Assembly (NCBI GenBank): GCA_016873375.1
Contig: VGXJ01000032.1
Coordinates: 1 to 11,464, forward strand
Length of the DNA: 11,464 bases
Direction: 5' to 3'
DNA from: Phycisphaerae bacterium
Lineage (GTDB): Bacteria; Planctomycetota; Phycisphaerae; Phycisphaerales; SM1A02
Under the pieces are notes generated by a model. It had not been told where the DNA came from. It searched no databases and saw only the letters and a list, made by a program, of their open reading frames with translations. The translations under genes were made by a program, and so were the position numbers. Shown here in pieces: positions 1 to 6,240 of this stretch (the first letter of the stretch is position 1; the number at the start of each line of letters is the position of its first letter).

Positions 1-1
1 C

Positions 2-1147
2 GTTGTCGCGCTTGCAGGTGGTGCTGTCGTTGGTGTGGCAAGCGCCCGAGTGGCCGGTGATCGCGCATGGACCCAGGTGTTTGCCATCGCACCGCAGTGG
101 CGCAAGCGCGGCATCGGATCCGCGCTCGCCCGTCGGCTTGAGGAGCGGCTGCTGCACCAAGGTGTACGCAAGATTTGCGCGCTGCTTGGTCCAGGCCAGG
201 TCGGGGAACAGGCGCTTCTCAACCGCGGCTTCGTCGCCAACCCGGGCATGATGCTCTATGAGAAGTTCCTGTCCCTTGAGCCCGGCGACATACGCACCAT
301 CGACAAATGGGGTGGGCAGATCCTCGACGGCGATCTCTGGAACAAGGCGGCTGGCATGGAGCGCGAGAAGGCCCTGATCGATGGCCGGATCGTGGCGCCG
401 CTGTCGGACCCGACGCTCGCCGAGCGCATCGGCCTGCGGGCACCGGCCACAGTGATGATGTTCGGCCCGCCGGGCACCGGCAAGACCACCTTCGCGCGCG
501 CCGTCGCCGGGCGTCTGGGCTGGCCCTTCGTGGAGTTGCTGCCCTCCAAGATGTCCTCGACGGATGGGACGCTTGCGAACGAGTTGCGCGAGGCGCTCAC
601 GGAACTCGGCCAGCTGGATCGTGTGGTCATCTTCATCGATGAGTTCGATGAAATCGCACCCGCCCGCGAAAGCCGCCCCGCATCGGTGGGCGTGGTGAAC
701 CAGCTGCTCAAGTCCATCCCCGACCTGCGGCAGCGCCCCGGCAAGCTGCTGATCTGCGCGACGAACTTCATCGGTGCTATTGACCCTGCGGTCATGCGGC
801 CCGGTCGCTTCGACCTTTTGATCGGCATCGGGCCACCGGATGCGGCTGCCTTGACGGCACTGTGGGAGCGTGCGATCGCGTCGATGCAACTCGGGCCTGG
901 CGTCTCTGCCTCGGAGTTGGCGGAGCAGTGCGGCGGGTTCACGCCCGGTGACATCGATCTGGCGGCCCAGCGCGCAGCCGCCGATGCGTTCGCGCGTGCG
1001 CGGAAGGGTACGGGCGCAAAGGCCGATCAGGCCGCAGTCGTCACGCGCGAAGACCTGTCTTTGGCGGTGCAGCGCACGAAGGCGTCGATCACTCCTCAGA
1101 TGCAGCAGGTCTTCCGTGACGAGGTCGTGAACTTCGAGCGTGTGTAA
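2..1147 (+). CDS. Bifunctional GNAT acetyltransferase / AAA+ ATPase, 5'-truncated by window edge
   Basis: The frame is open from base 2 to a TAA at 1145-1147, so the true start lies upstream. The first ~85 visible codons are the C-terminal half of a GNAT fold: a strand reading VVALAGGAVVGVAS, then the acetyl-CoA loop in QWRKRGIGSAL (about bases 92-124) and the helix ending in LLNRGF. A linker leads to an AAA+ module with Walker A GPPGTGKT (464-487), Walker B VVIFIDEFDE (623-652), a sensor-1 style ATN (about 758-766) and RPGRFD, which carries the arginine-finger region (797-814). A helical lid with FTPGDIDLAAQ follows. The ATPase resembles SpoVK/FtsH-like AAA proteins. From memory, GNAT-ATP-binding fusions are annotated in other bacteria, but their acetylation substrate is not known to me. 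That both domains lie on one chain is seen directly; an acetyl-regulated remodelling role would be inference. A GTG at 35 is a possible internal start but would cut through the GNAT fold. Confidence 0.9.
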   Translation, partial: VVALAGGAVVGVASARVAGDRAWTQVFAIAPQWRKRGIGSALARRLEERLLHQGVRKICALLGPGQVGEQALLNRGFVANPGMMLYEKFLSLEPGDIRTIDKWGGQILDGDLWNKAAGMEREKALIDGRIVAPLSDPTLAERIGLRAPATVMMFGPPGTGKTTFARAVAGRLGWPFVELLPSKMSSTDGTLANELREALTELGQLDRVVIFIDEFDEIAPARESRPASVGVVNQLLKSIPDLRQRPGKLLICATNFIGAIDPAVMRPGRFDLLIGIGPPDAAALTALWERAIASMQLGPGVSASELAEQCGGFTPGDIDLAAQRAAADAFARARKGTGAKADQAAVVTREDLSLAVQRTKASITPQMQQVFRDEVVNFERV

Positions 1148-1151
1148 GCGT

Positions 1152-1165
1152 GGCGCCGAAGCGCC
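1152..1165 (+). terminator. Possible terminator hairpin after the AAA gene
   Basis: GGCGC and GCGCC form a perfect 5-bp stem around a CGAA loop, starting four bases after the TAA of the GNAT-AAA gene. No T-run follows, so this may only be a 3'-end stabilising hairpin or a weak terminator. Confidence 0.3.
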
Positions 1166-1433
1166 GACTTGGCCGGCGAGCGGCGCGAAACGTCACTGCA
1201 TCTGCGATCGTGATTGATGCGGAAGACTCCTTGCAGGACACCCAGGCAGGATCGGGCCGGTACCCACCAACCTGACGACCTCAGGCCGATCGAAATGTTC
1301 TTCGCAACGCGCATCGGGCATGAATGTCCATCCGTCCGCTGCCGCGTTGTGCTCGGCTCTCATCACAACGGTCGCCGCACCGAGGGTCCTTCGCCCAGGG
1401 CAGCTGGTCATGGTCGGCGACCCGGCGAACCGG

Positions 1434-1458
1434 GCCGGGGAAGGGCACTGCCCCCGGC
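1434..1458 (-). terminator. Probable terminator hairpin of the SgcJ-like gene
   Basis: GCCGGGG (1434-1440) pairs with CCCCGGC (1452-1458) around an 11-base loop. The stem directly abuts the TGA of the minus-strand gene (1459-1461). It is strong and GC-only but has no following T-run on the minus strand. It shares its G1434 with a second hairpin at 1421-1434. Confidence 0.4.
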
Positions 1459-1848
1459 TCAGCCTTCAGGATTCAGCGAGGAGTGATGCTCCACGATTTT
1501 CCAGTCGTTCCCCAGCCACTGGTAGACGAAGGTGTAGCGCGCCTGCACCGTGATGCGCTTGCCATCCTTGCCATCGATCTTGAAGCTGTAGAGACCGGAA
1601 TTCACGGCGGTGCCACCGATGACCCGCGTGTGGCCTTCCACCACCTTGCCGATGGGATGCTTGGGCAGGAACGCGCCCTTGAAGTACGCGTGGATCTTGC
1701 CATGTCCCTTCTTGACATCACCCTTCAGCGTCGACAGCAGGATCGCATCCTTTGCGTACAGATCCGTCACCTTGGCGGGATTGCAGCTCTTCAGGGCTGC
1801 GAACCAACGATCCAACTGTCCCTCGATGTGCTTGGTGAGGTTGCTCAT
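1459..1848 (-). CDS. SnoaL/NTF2-fold protein, SgcJ/EcaC or CaMKII-association-domain type
   Basis: A 129-residue protein, the usual size of a single NTF2-like cone-fold domain. It begins with the helix typical of the family (QLDRWFAALKSCNPAKVTDLYAKDAILL, residues about 11-38), in which 'RWFAAL...D.V..LY..DAILL' is characteristic. It ends with the strand pair ARYTFVYQW and the terminal motif IVEHHSSLNPE, which matches the 'EHHSS.MPE' end I know from the SgcJ/EcaC and CaMKII-association families. The start is well supported: an AAAGGA Shine-Dalgarno core (complement of 1855-1860) lies six bases before the ATG. Members are often annotated as oxidoreductases or ketosteroid-isomerase-like, but a catalytic role is not shown by the sequence and many only bind small ligands or dimerise. 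No signal peptide is visible, so it is presumably cytoplasmic. It is a lone gene facing the AAA gene. Confidence 0.88.
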   Translation of the reverse strand: MSNLTKHIEGQLDRWFAALKSCNPAKVTDLYAKDAILLSTLKGDVKKGHGKIHAYFKGAFLPKHPIGKVVEGHTRVIGGTAVNSGLYSFKIDGKDGKRITVQARYTFVYQWLGNDWKIVEHHSSLNPEG

Positions 1849-2147
1849 GACGTGTCCTTTCCGTAGATGTCTTCAGTTGACCAGAGCGGATGTGGTTCTG
1901 CAGAGCCCGGCTCGGCGTGACCATGGAGCGGAAAGGCTACCGGAAATTGATGTCGTGGATCGAAGCCCACTTGCGTCTTCTAGAGCCTTGCTGCCAAGGC
2001 ACATGGTCCCGCGGGGTTCCGGCATCGATGTGTGCCGAGCACCAAACGGCCCGAGGGACTTCTTGGCGTGTCCGTAGGTTCACCTGCCTAATGTTCGATT
2101 TGCGAGTTTCTTCCTGCGGCAATGTTCTTTCCCAGAAGCGTTTGATC
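1849..2147. other. Divergent intergenic region between SgcJ-like gene and DUF2256-photolyase unit
   Basis: About 300 bases that should contain the promoters of both flanking units. The DUF2256 frame stays open upstream as far as 1890, but the upstream translation has no similarity I recognise and the family begins at the later ATG. I found no convincing -35/-10 pair and no clear operator palindrome for a light-responsive regulator. A weak candidate for the plus-strand unit is TTGCGA (2099-2104) with TGTTCT 17 bases downstream. Confidence 0.35.
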
Positions 2148-2360
2148 ATGCCCCCCATCCAGCGACGACCTGTCCCACCGCCCAAGGTCTGCGTGTCGTG
2201 CCATAGGCCCTTCACATGGCGCAAGAAGTGGGAGCGTGACTGGGAGGGTGTTCGTTACTGCTCCGACGCGTGCAGAAGGCGCGGCCCGCAAGAGTCCGCG
2301 CCGGGCACGCCGACCGTAGCACGGTCGAGTGGCATGGGCGACCGTTCCCGTCGCCACTGA
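2148..2360 (+). CDS. DUF2256 family zinc-ribbon-like small protein
   Basis: A 70-residue protein. Residues 12-45 carry the family hallmark: PKVCVSC, then HRPFTWRKKWERDW, then VRYCSDACRRR. The four cysteines C15, C18, C38 and C42 (CxxC ... CxxxC) look like a zinc-binding site. The remaining ~25 residues are Ser/Arg-rich and not conserved in the family as I know it. DUF2256 genes are commonly found beside or fused to photolyase/cryptochrome genes, and here the photolyase ATG follows the TGA after only two bases, so the two are almost certainly co-transcribed and translationally coupled. The frame is open back to 1890, but the ATG at 2148 gives the family's usual length. Only a weak AGAAG lies upstream of it. 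The molecular function is unknown; a role as partner or maturation factor of the photolyase is inference from gene order. Confidence 0.88.
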   Translation: MPPIQRRPVPPPKVCVSCHRPFTWRKKWERDWEGVRYCSDACRRRGPQESAPGTPTVARSSGMGDRSRRH

Positions 2361-2362
2361 CC

Positions 2363-3910
2363 ATGCACGTCGTCTGGCTCAAACGCGACCTGCGTCTGGA
2401 TGACCATGCTCCGCTCGCCGAGGCGGGCAGGCTGTGCGAGGCAGGCGGTGCCATGATCGCGCTGCACCTCCACGAGCCGAGCGTCTGGACGGCACCCGAT
2501 GCTGATGCCACCCACCTCGCCTTCGTGGACGAGTCGCTCGATGAGTTCGAGCGAGCCATCGAGGCGATCGGAGGCCGGCTCGTGCGGCGGGTCGGCGAAG
2601 TGGTCGATGTGCTTGCCCAGCTGGATGCGGTCGAATCGATTGAATCGGTGCTCGCTCACGAGGAAACCGGCAACGCGATCACCTTTGCGCGCGACCGTGC
2701 CGTGGCACGGTGGTGCAGGCAGCGTGGCATTGCCTTTCGTGAGTGGGCGCAAAACGGCGTCCTTCGCCCAAATCCCGGTCGAGATGGATGGTCGGCGCGT
2801 TGGCAGGAGTTCATGAAGCGACCTCGCCATGCGCCGCCCACCATGCTGCGTTCTCCCGATGCGTCGACGATTGCTTCGAATGAGCCTGGCTGTTCGTCGT
2901 CGCTTGGGCTGGGCCCTGACATGCGCATGGCGCACAGGCAGTGCGGCGGAGCCTCGCATGCAGCGGCGTGCCTGAACTCGTTCCTGCTTCAGCGCGGCCG
3001 CGACTACCAGCGGACCATGGGTTCACCGGTCGAGGCGTGGGAGTCGTGCTCCCGGCTCTCGCCCCACTTGGCGTGGGGCACGATGAGCGTGCGCCGCGCA
3101 TGGCAGGGTGCCTCGAGGCGGCTTGGTCAACTTGGCGAGGAAGTTGAAGCGAGGGCTGAACTCCGCGCTTGGCGCGGCTCGGTGCGCAGCTTCATGTCGC
3201 GCTTGGCGTGGCACTGTCACTTCATGCAGAAGCTCGAGGACGAGCCGGCGATCGAGCACCGTTGCATGATGCCGTGCACCGAGTCGCTGCGGACAGGCAT
3301 GGAGCCCATGCTTGCGGCTCAGCGGCTCGCAGCCTGGCAAGAGGGGCGTACCGGCTACCCCATGGTCGACGCGTGCATGCGTGCGCTGGTCCAGACCGGG
3401 TGGATCAACTTCCGCATGCGGGCGATGCTGGTGAGTTTCGCCAGCCATCATCTGTGGCTGGACTGGCGGACCTTCGCGCCGTGGCTCGGTCGGCAGTTCC
3501 TCGACTACGAACCGGGGATCCACTATTCGCAGGTGCAGATGCAGTCAGGCACCACGGGCATCAACACGCTTCGGATCTACTCGCCGCGCAAGCAAGTCGA
3601 GGACCACGATCCCACCGGCATCTTCATCCGCAGATGGGTGCCCGAACTCAAGCCAGTGCCCGATGAGTTCCTCGCCGAACCCGCGCTGATGCCGGGCTTG
3701 CTTCAGCAGATGGTGGGCTGCCGCATGGGAGAGCAGTATCCACAGCCCATCGTCGATCACTCCACGGCGTACCGCTCAGCACAGAAGGCGCTCTTTGCGC
3801 TTCGTGCCACGCCGCAGGCACGCGCCGAATCCAAGGCCGTGTTCCGCAAGCATGGAAGCCGCAAGCGGTCGGCATCGACGACCCGGCGAAGCCGGCCTAA
3901 ATCACGCTAG
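2363..3910 (+). CDS. Cryptochrome/photolyase family protein (divergent, DUF2256-associated type)
   Basis: A 515-residue flavoprotein of photolyase length. Residues 1-150 form the alpha/beta antenna domain: MHVVWLKRDLRLDDHAPL at the N-terminus, then HEETGN, RDGW and WCRQRGI. The helical FAD domain contains SRLSPHLAWGTMS, SRLAWHCHF, WQEGRTGYPMVDACMRAL, TGWINFRMRAMLVSF, LWLDWRTF, and QMQSGTTGINTLRIYSP. Photolyases use blue light and reduced FAD to split UV dimers; cryptochromes signal. Aligned by eye without gaps to E. coli PhrB, triad Trp359 is kept (W368), but Trp382 is replaced by V391 and Trp306 by P315, and the Asn378 position is H387. Substrate (CPD, 6-4 or none) therefore cannot be assumed. 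The start ATG lies two bases after the DUF2256 stop and has no clear Shine-Dalgarno site, which fits translational coupling. The C-terminus ends in a basic Ser/Arg/Lys tail of ~25 residues. Confidence 0.93.
   Translation: MHVVWLKRDLRLDDHAPLAEAGRLCEAGGAMIALHLHEPSVWTAPDADATHLAFVDESLDEFERAIEAIGGRLVRRVGEVVDVLAQLDAVESIESVLAHEETGNAITFARDRAVARWCRQRGIAFREWAQNGVLRPNPGRDGWSARWQEFMKRPRHAPPTMLRSPDASTIASNEPGCSSSLGLGPDMRMAHRQCGGASHAAACLNSFLLQRGRDYQRTMGSPVEAWESCSRLSPHLAWGTMSVRRAWQGASRRLGQLGEEVEARAELRAWRGSVRSFMSRLAWHCHFMQKLEDEPAIEHRCMMPCTESLRTGMEPMLAAQRLAAWQEGRTGYPMVDACMRALVQTGWINFRMRAMLVSFASHHLWLDWRTFAPWLGRQFLDYEPGIHYSQVQMQSGTTGINTLRIYSPRKQVEDHDPTGIFIRRWVPELKPVPDEFLAEPALMPGLLQQMVGCRMGEQYPQPIVDHSTAYRSAQKALFALRATPQARAESKAVFRKHGSRKRSASTTRRSRPKSR
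3883..3895 (+). terminator. Hairpin at the 3' end of the photolyase gene
   Basis: CCGGC-GAA-GCCGG forms a perfect 5-bp stem with a 3-base loop inside the last codons of the photolyase gene. An AT-containing TAAATCA follows but there is no T-run. It could serve as a weak terminator or an mRNA 3' structure. The surrounding bases nearly repeat those of the hairpin at 1421-1434. Confidence 0.25.
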
Positions 3911-3993
3911 CGTGGTGGTTCCATGACCCACGCTGAACGCCCCCGCGCTGCAGGTACCGCTCTGGATCGCACGGCGCCCTGCTGTCCGGGCGC

Positions 3994-4013
3994 AGGAGGA
4001 TCGTGTGATCCTT
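3994..4013 (+). promoter_or_regulatory. Strong Shine-Dalgarno site and start codon inside an inverted repeat
   Basis: AGGAGG (3994-3999) is a full-strength ribosome binding site five bases before a GTG at 4005. The same bases form a perfect dyad: AGGATC (3997-4002), GTGT loop (4003-4006), GATCCT (4007-4012). In mRNA this would fold over both the Shine-Dalgarno site and the start codon; in DNA it could be a short operator. Whether it regulates anything is inference. Confidence 0.4.
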
Positions 4014-6194
4014 GCTCGGCGTGATCTCGATTCTGGATTCTGGTGTCCGGGCCGGCAGCGGAGCGGCAATCAGTCGCACATCATGCTTCACAGGAATTCG
4101 GCGTGTTCGTACGAGGTGCAACCGTCCACCGGTCATGCAGCCAGAGTCATGACCCTGGCTGTGGTGTTGGGTGGACTGGGATCGCTCGGCATGACGCCGT
4201 TGGACGCGCCCAGCCCCTTGGCTCCGCCGGCACCGGTCGATGCCCGTGCCATGGGCATCGGTCGCTATGTGGCCGACGCGATCGGCGTGGATCTCGATGG
4301 CGCGCAGCGTTCGTGGCGCTCTGGCCGCGGCGAGCGACTCACCGTCATTGCGCTCACCAGCGTGACCTGTCCGCTCTGCCGCAAGTTCGGTCCATCGCTT
4401 GCGCGCATCGAGTCGGCGTTTTCCGATCGCGGCGTGAAGTTCGTGCATGTCAATGTCAGTGGGCTCGACTCGACCGAGGTGATGCGCAAGCAGGTGGCGG
4501 ACCTCGGGTTCAAGGGGCTCTATCTCAATGATCGCGATGGGGCGGTTGCGGCCGCGCTCGGGGCTCGCACCACGACCGAGGTCTTCGTGGTCGATGCCGG
4601 CAACACGCTGGTCTATCGCGGCCCGGTCAGTGACCAGTACGGCGTCGACTTCACGCTCGATGCGCCGCGGCAGCGCCTGCTCGAATCCGCGCTCGAGGCC
4701 TCGATCGCCGGGAAGGCACCCGGGATCGCGGCGCTCGCGTCGCCGGGGTGCGCGATTGAGCCGAAGCAGGTGTCGTCCACCTCGGCTGTTGCTACCAGCC
4801 CGGCCGTGACCTACGCGCGCGACATCGCGCGCATCATCCAGAACAACTGCGTCGAGTGCCATCGCGCGGGCGGCGTCGGGCCGTTCGCGCTCGATTCCTT
4901 CGAGGCCGTGTCGAGGCGGGCCAGCATGATCCGTGCGGTCACGCAAGAAGGCACCATGCCGCCATGGTTCGCGGCGCCCATGCACGGTGCCGATGGGGCC
5001 ACGAAGCCAAGCCCCTGGTCCAACGACCGTTCGCTCAGCAGCGCCGAAAAGCAGGCGATCGTCGCGTGGATCGACGCGGGCAAGCCCGAGGGCGATCGTG
5101 CCGAGCTGCCTGCACCGCGTGCCTTTGTCGACAGCGCATGGCGCATCGGCACGCCCGATGCGATCTACCAGTTGCCTGAACCGATCGCGATCAAGGCCGA
5201 CGGGTTCATGGCGTACCAGACGGTCGTGGTTCCCACCAACCTCACCACGGATCGATGGGTGAAGGCGGTGCAGATCGTGCCGACCGATCCATCGGTCGTC
5301 CACCATGTCTTGGTGTTCGCCCTCGATGCGGCCGCCGCCAAGGACCCGCGGACTCGCCGTCGGCTTGGTGCGGATGAATCCGGCGGCTACTGGGCCGCCT
5401 ACGTCCCCGGCAATGATCACTATGTTCTCGATGATGGCTTTGCTCGCCGGTTGCAGGCTGGATCGTCGCTGCTCTTCCAGATCCACTACACGCCCAACGG
5501 CAAGGCGACGAGCGACCAGATGCGGCTCGGCGTGGTGTTCACCGACAAGGCCCCCAAGCATGTGGTCCGTACGGCAGCCATCTCGAATGTGCGCATTTCC
5601 ATCCCGCCCGGTGCGGATCACCACCGCGAGGCTGGCCAGGTGCGCATTCCTGCCAACGCCAAGGTGCTGGCCTTCATGCCGCACATGCACGTGCGTGGCA
5701 AGGCGTATCGCTACGAACTTGAGTCGGCCAATGGTGGTGGCCGTCAGATGCTGCTCGACATCCCCGCGTACGACTTCAACTGGCAGCTGCGATACGAACT
5801 GAGCGAGCCCTTGGCCGTGGAGCGCGGCGCCACGCTCCATGGCACCGCCTGGTACGACAACAGCGCCGGAAACCCAGCGAATCCCGATCCGACCAAGACC
5901 GTGCGTTGGGGTCCGCAGACCGTCGACGAAATGATGCTGGGGTACATCGAGTACTACCTCGAGGACGAGGATCCCATGCGGCCGGGCGACCTCGAACCGG
6001 GCAGCACGCCGCGGCGGGGGCTCGGTGCCGGCGGTGCTCGTGGTGCAATGTTCGAACGACTGGCGAAGCAGTTCGATGCGAACGACGATGGCACGATCAC
6101 GAAGGACGAGGTTCCCGAGAATCTCCATCCGCAATTCGATCGCCTTGATCGCAATGATGACGGGGAGCTGACCAAGGGCGACTTCGGGGCCTGA
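4005..6194 (+). CDS. Secreted redoxin - cytochrome c - PHM-like copper monooxygenase - EF-hand fusion
   Basis: A 729-residue multidomain protein (numbering from the GTG at 4005). A hydrophobic export segment lies at residues ~48-64. Residues ~75-250 are a thioredoxin/redoxin fold with active-site CPLC (C122, C125) and a later Cys at 249. A class-I-like cytochrome c follows with heme motif CVECH (C282, C285, H286) and a likely distal Met318 in GTMPPW. Residues ~390-650 match peptidylglycine-hydroxylating/dopamine-beta monooxygenases: HH at 433-434 and H494 in QIHY (CuH site), H560 and H562 in PHMHVRGK, and M643 in DEMMLGYIEYY (CuM site). Two EF-hand loops end the protein (691-702, 715-726). 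The family hydroxylates C-H bonds using O2 and electrons; the substrate here is unknown. The start is uncertain: GTG 4005 has AGGAGG but leaves a ~48-residue n-region, whereas ATG 4083, GTG 4116 or ATG 4149 would give a more normal signal peptide but lack a Shine-Dalgarno site. Confidence 0.9.
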   Translation: MILARRDLDSGFWCPGRQRSGNQSHIMLHRNSACSYEVQPSTGHAARVMTLAVVLGGLGSLGMTPLDAPSPLAPPAPVDARAMGIGRYVADAIGVDLDGAQRSWRSGRGERLTVIALTSVTCPLCRKFGPSLARIESAFSDRGVKFVHVNVSGLDSTEVMRKQVADLGFKGLYLNDRDGAVAAALGARTTTEVFVVDAGNTLVYRGPVSDQYGVDFTLDAPRQRLLESALEASIAGKAPGIAALASPGCAIEPKQVSSTSAVATSPAVTYARDIARIIQNNCVECHRAGGVGPFALDSFEAVSRRASMIRAVTQEGTMPPWFAAPMHGADGATKPSPWSNDRSLSSAEKQAIVAWIDAGKPEGDRAELPAPRAFVDSAWRIGTPDAIYQLPEPIAIKADGFMAYQTVVVPTNLTTDRWVKAVQIVPTDPSVVHHVLVFALDAAAAKDPRTRRRLGADESGGYWAAYVPGNDHYVLDDGFARRLQAGSSLLFQIHYTPNGKATSDQMRLGVVFTDKAPKHVVRTAAISNVRISIPPGADHHREAGQVRIPANAKVLAFMPHMHVRGKAYRYELESANGGGRQMLLDIPAYDFNWQLRYELSEPLAVERGATLHGTAWYDNSAGNPANPDPTKTVRWGPQTVDEMMLGYIEYYLEDEDPMRPGDLEPGSTPRRGLGAGGARGAMFERLAKQFDANDDGTITKDEVPENLHPQFDRLDRNDDGELTKGDFGA

Positions 6195-6215
6195 TCAGCG
6201 ATGTTGATGCGTCAT

Positions 6216-6230
6216 CTGGCGGCGCGCCAG
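6216..6230. terminator. Shared hairpin between convergent genes
   Basis: CTGGCG (6216-6221) and CGCCAG (6225-6230) make a perfect 6-bp stem with a 3-base loop. It lies in the 46-base gap between the stop of the copper-monooxygenase fusion and the stop of the convergent esterase. Being symmetric, it can work for both strands. No T-run is present on either side. Confidence 0.5.
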
Positions 6231-6240
6231 CCGATCTCTG

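Larger units (their letters stand above)
1148..1458. other. Intergenic region with small hairpins, no recognisable gene
   Basis: This stretch separates the AAA gene from the oppositely oriented SgcJ-like gene. The frames that stay open here give arginine- and proline-rich or otherwise unrecognisable proteins with no convincing Shine-Dalgarno site. It holds several perfect short inverted repeats: GGCGC-CGAA-GCGCC at 1152-1165, CCTGA-CGACC-TCAGG at 1271-1285, CCCGG-CGAA-CCGGG at 1421-1434, and a 7-bp stem at 1434-1458. The first and the last lie directly after gene ends and probably belong to transcription termination. Confidence 0.5.

Noticed and set aside
256..954. A 232-codon minus-strand open frame antisense to the AAA domain
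   Set aside because: Serine/arginine-rich shadow without motifs. The plus strand carries the Walker and arginine-finger motifs.
1193..1411. A 72-codon minus-strand frame in the intergenic region, and overlapping plus-strand frames such as 1320-1553
   Set aside because: I recognised no family and saw no Shine-Dalgarno site. The plus-strand frame also runs into the SgcJ-like gene. A decayed gene cannot be excluded but is not supported.
1324..1866. A 180-codon plus-strand frame covering the SgcJ-like gene
   Set aside because: It is antisense to a gene with a clear family match and a good ribosome binding site.
1890..2147. N-terminal extension of the DUF2256 protein
   Set aside because: The added residues resemble no known domain and the family normally begins within a dozen residues of the first cysteine.
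4029..4042. Direct repeat GATTCTG x2
   Set aside because: Only two copies of seven bases within a putative leader; too short to carry meaning on its own.
3897..6134. A 745-codon open frame on the minus strand, antisense to the copper-monooxygenase fusion
   Set aside because: Its codons are in register with the sense codons, so it stays open simply because the sense gene avoids TTA, CTA and TCA. The translation is rich in Arg, His and Gly and shows no family motif, while the plus strand shows clear domains.
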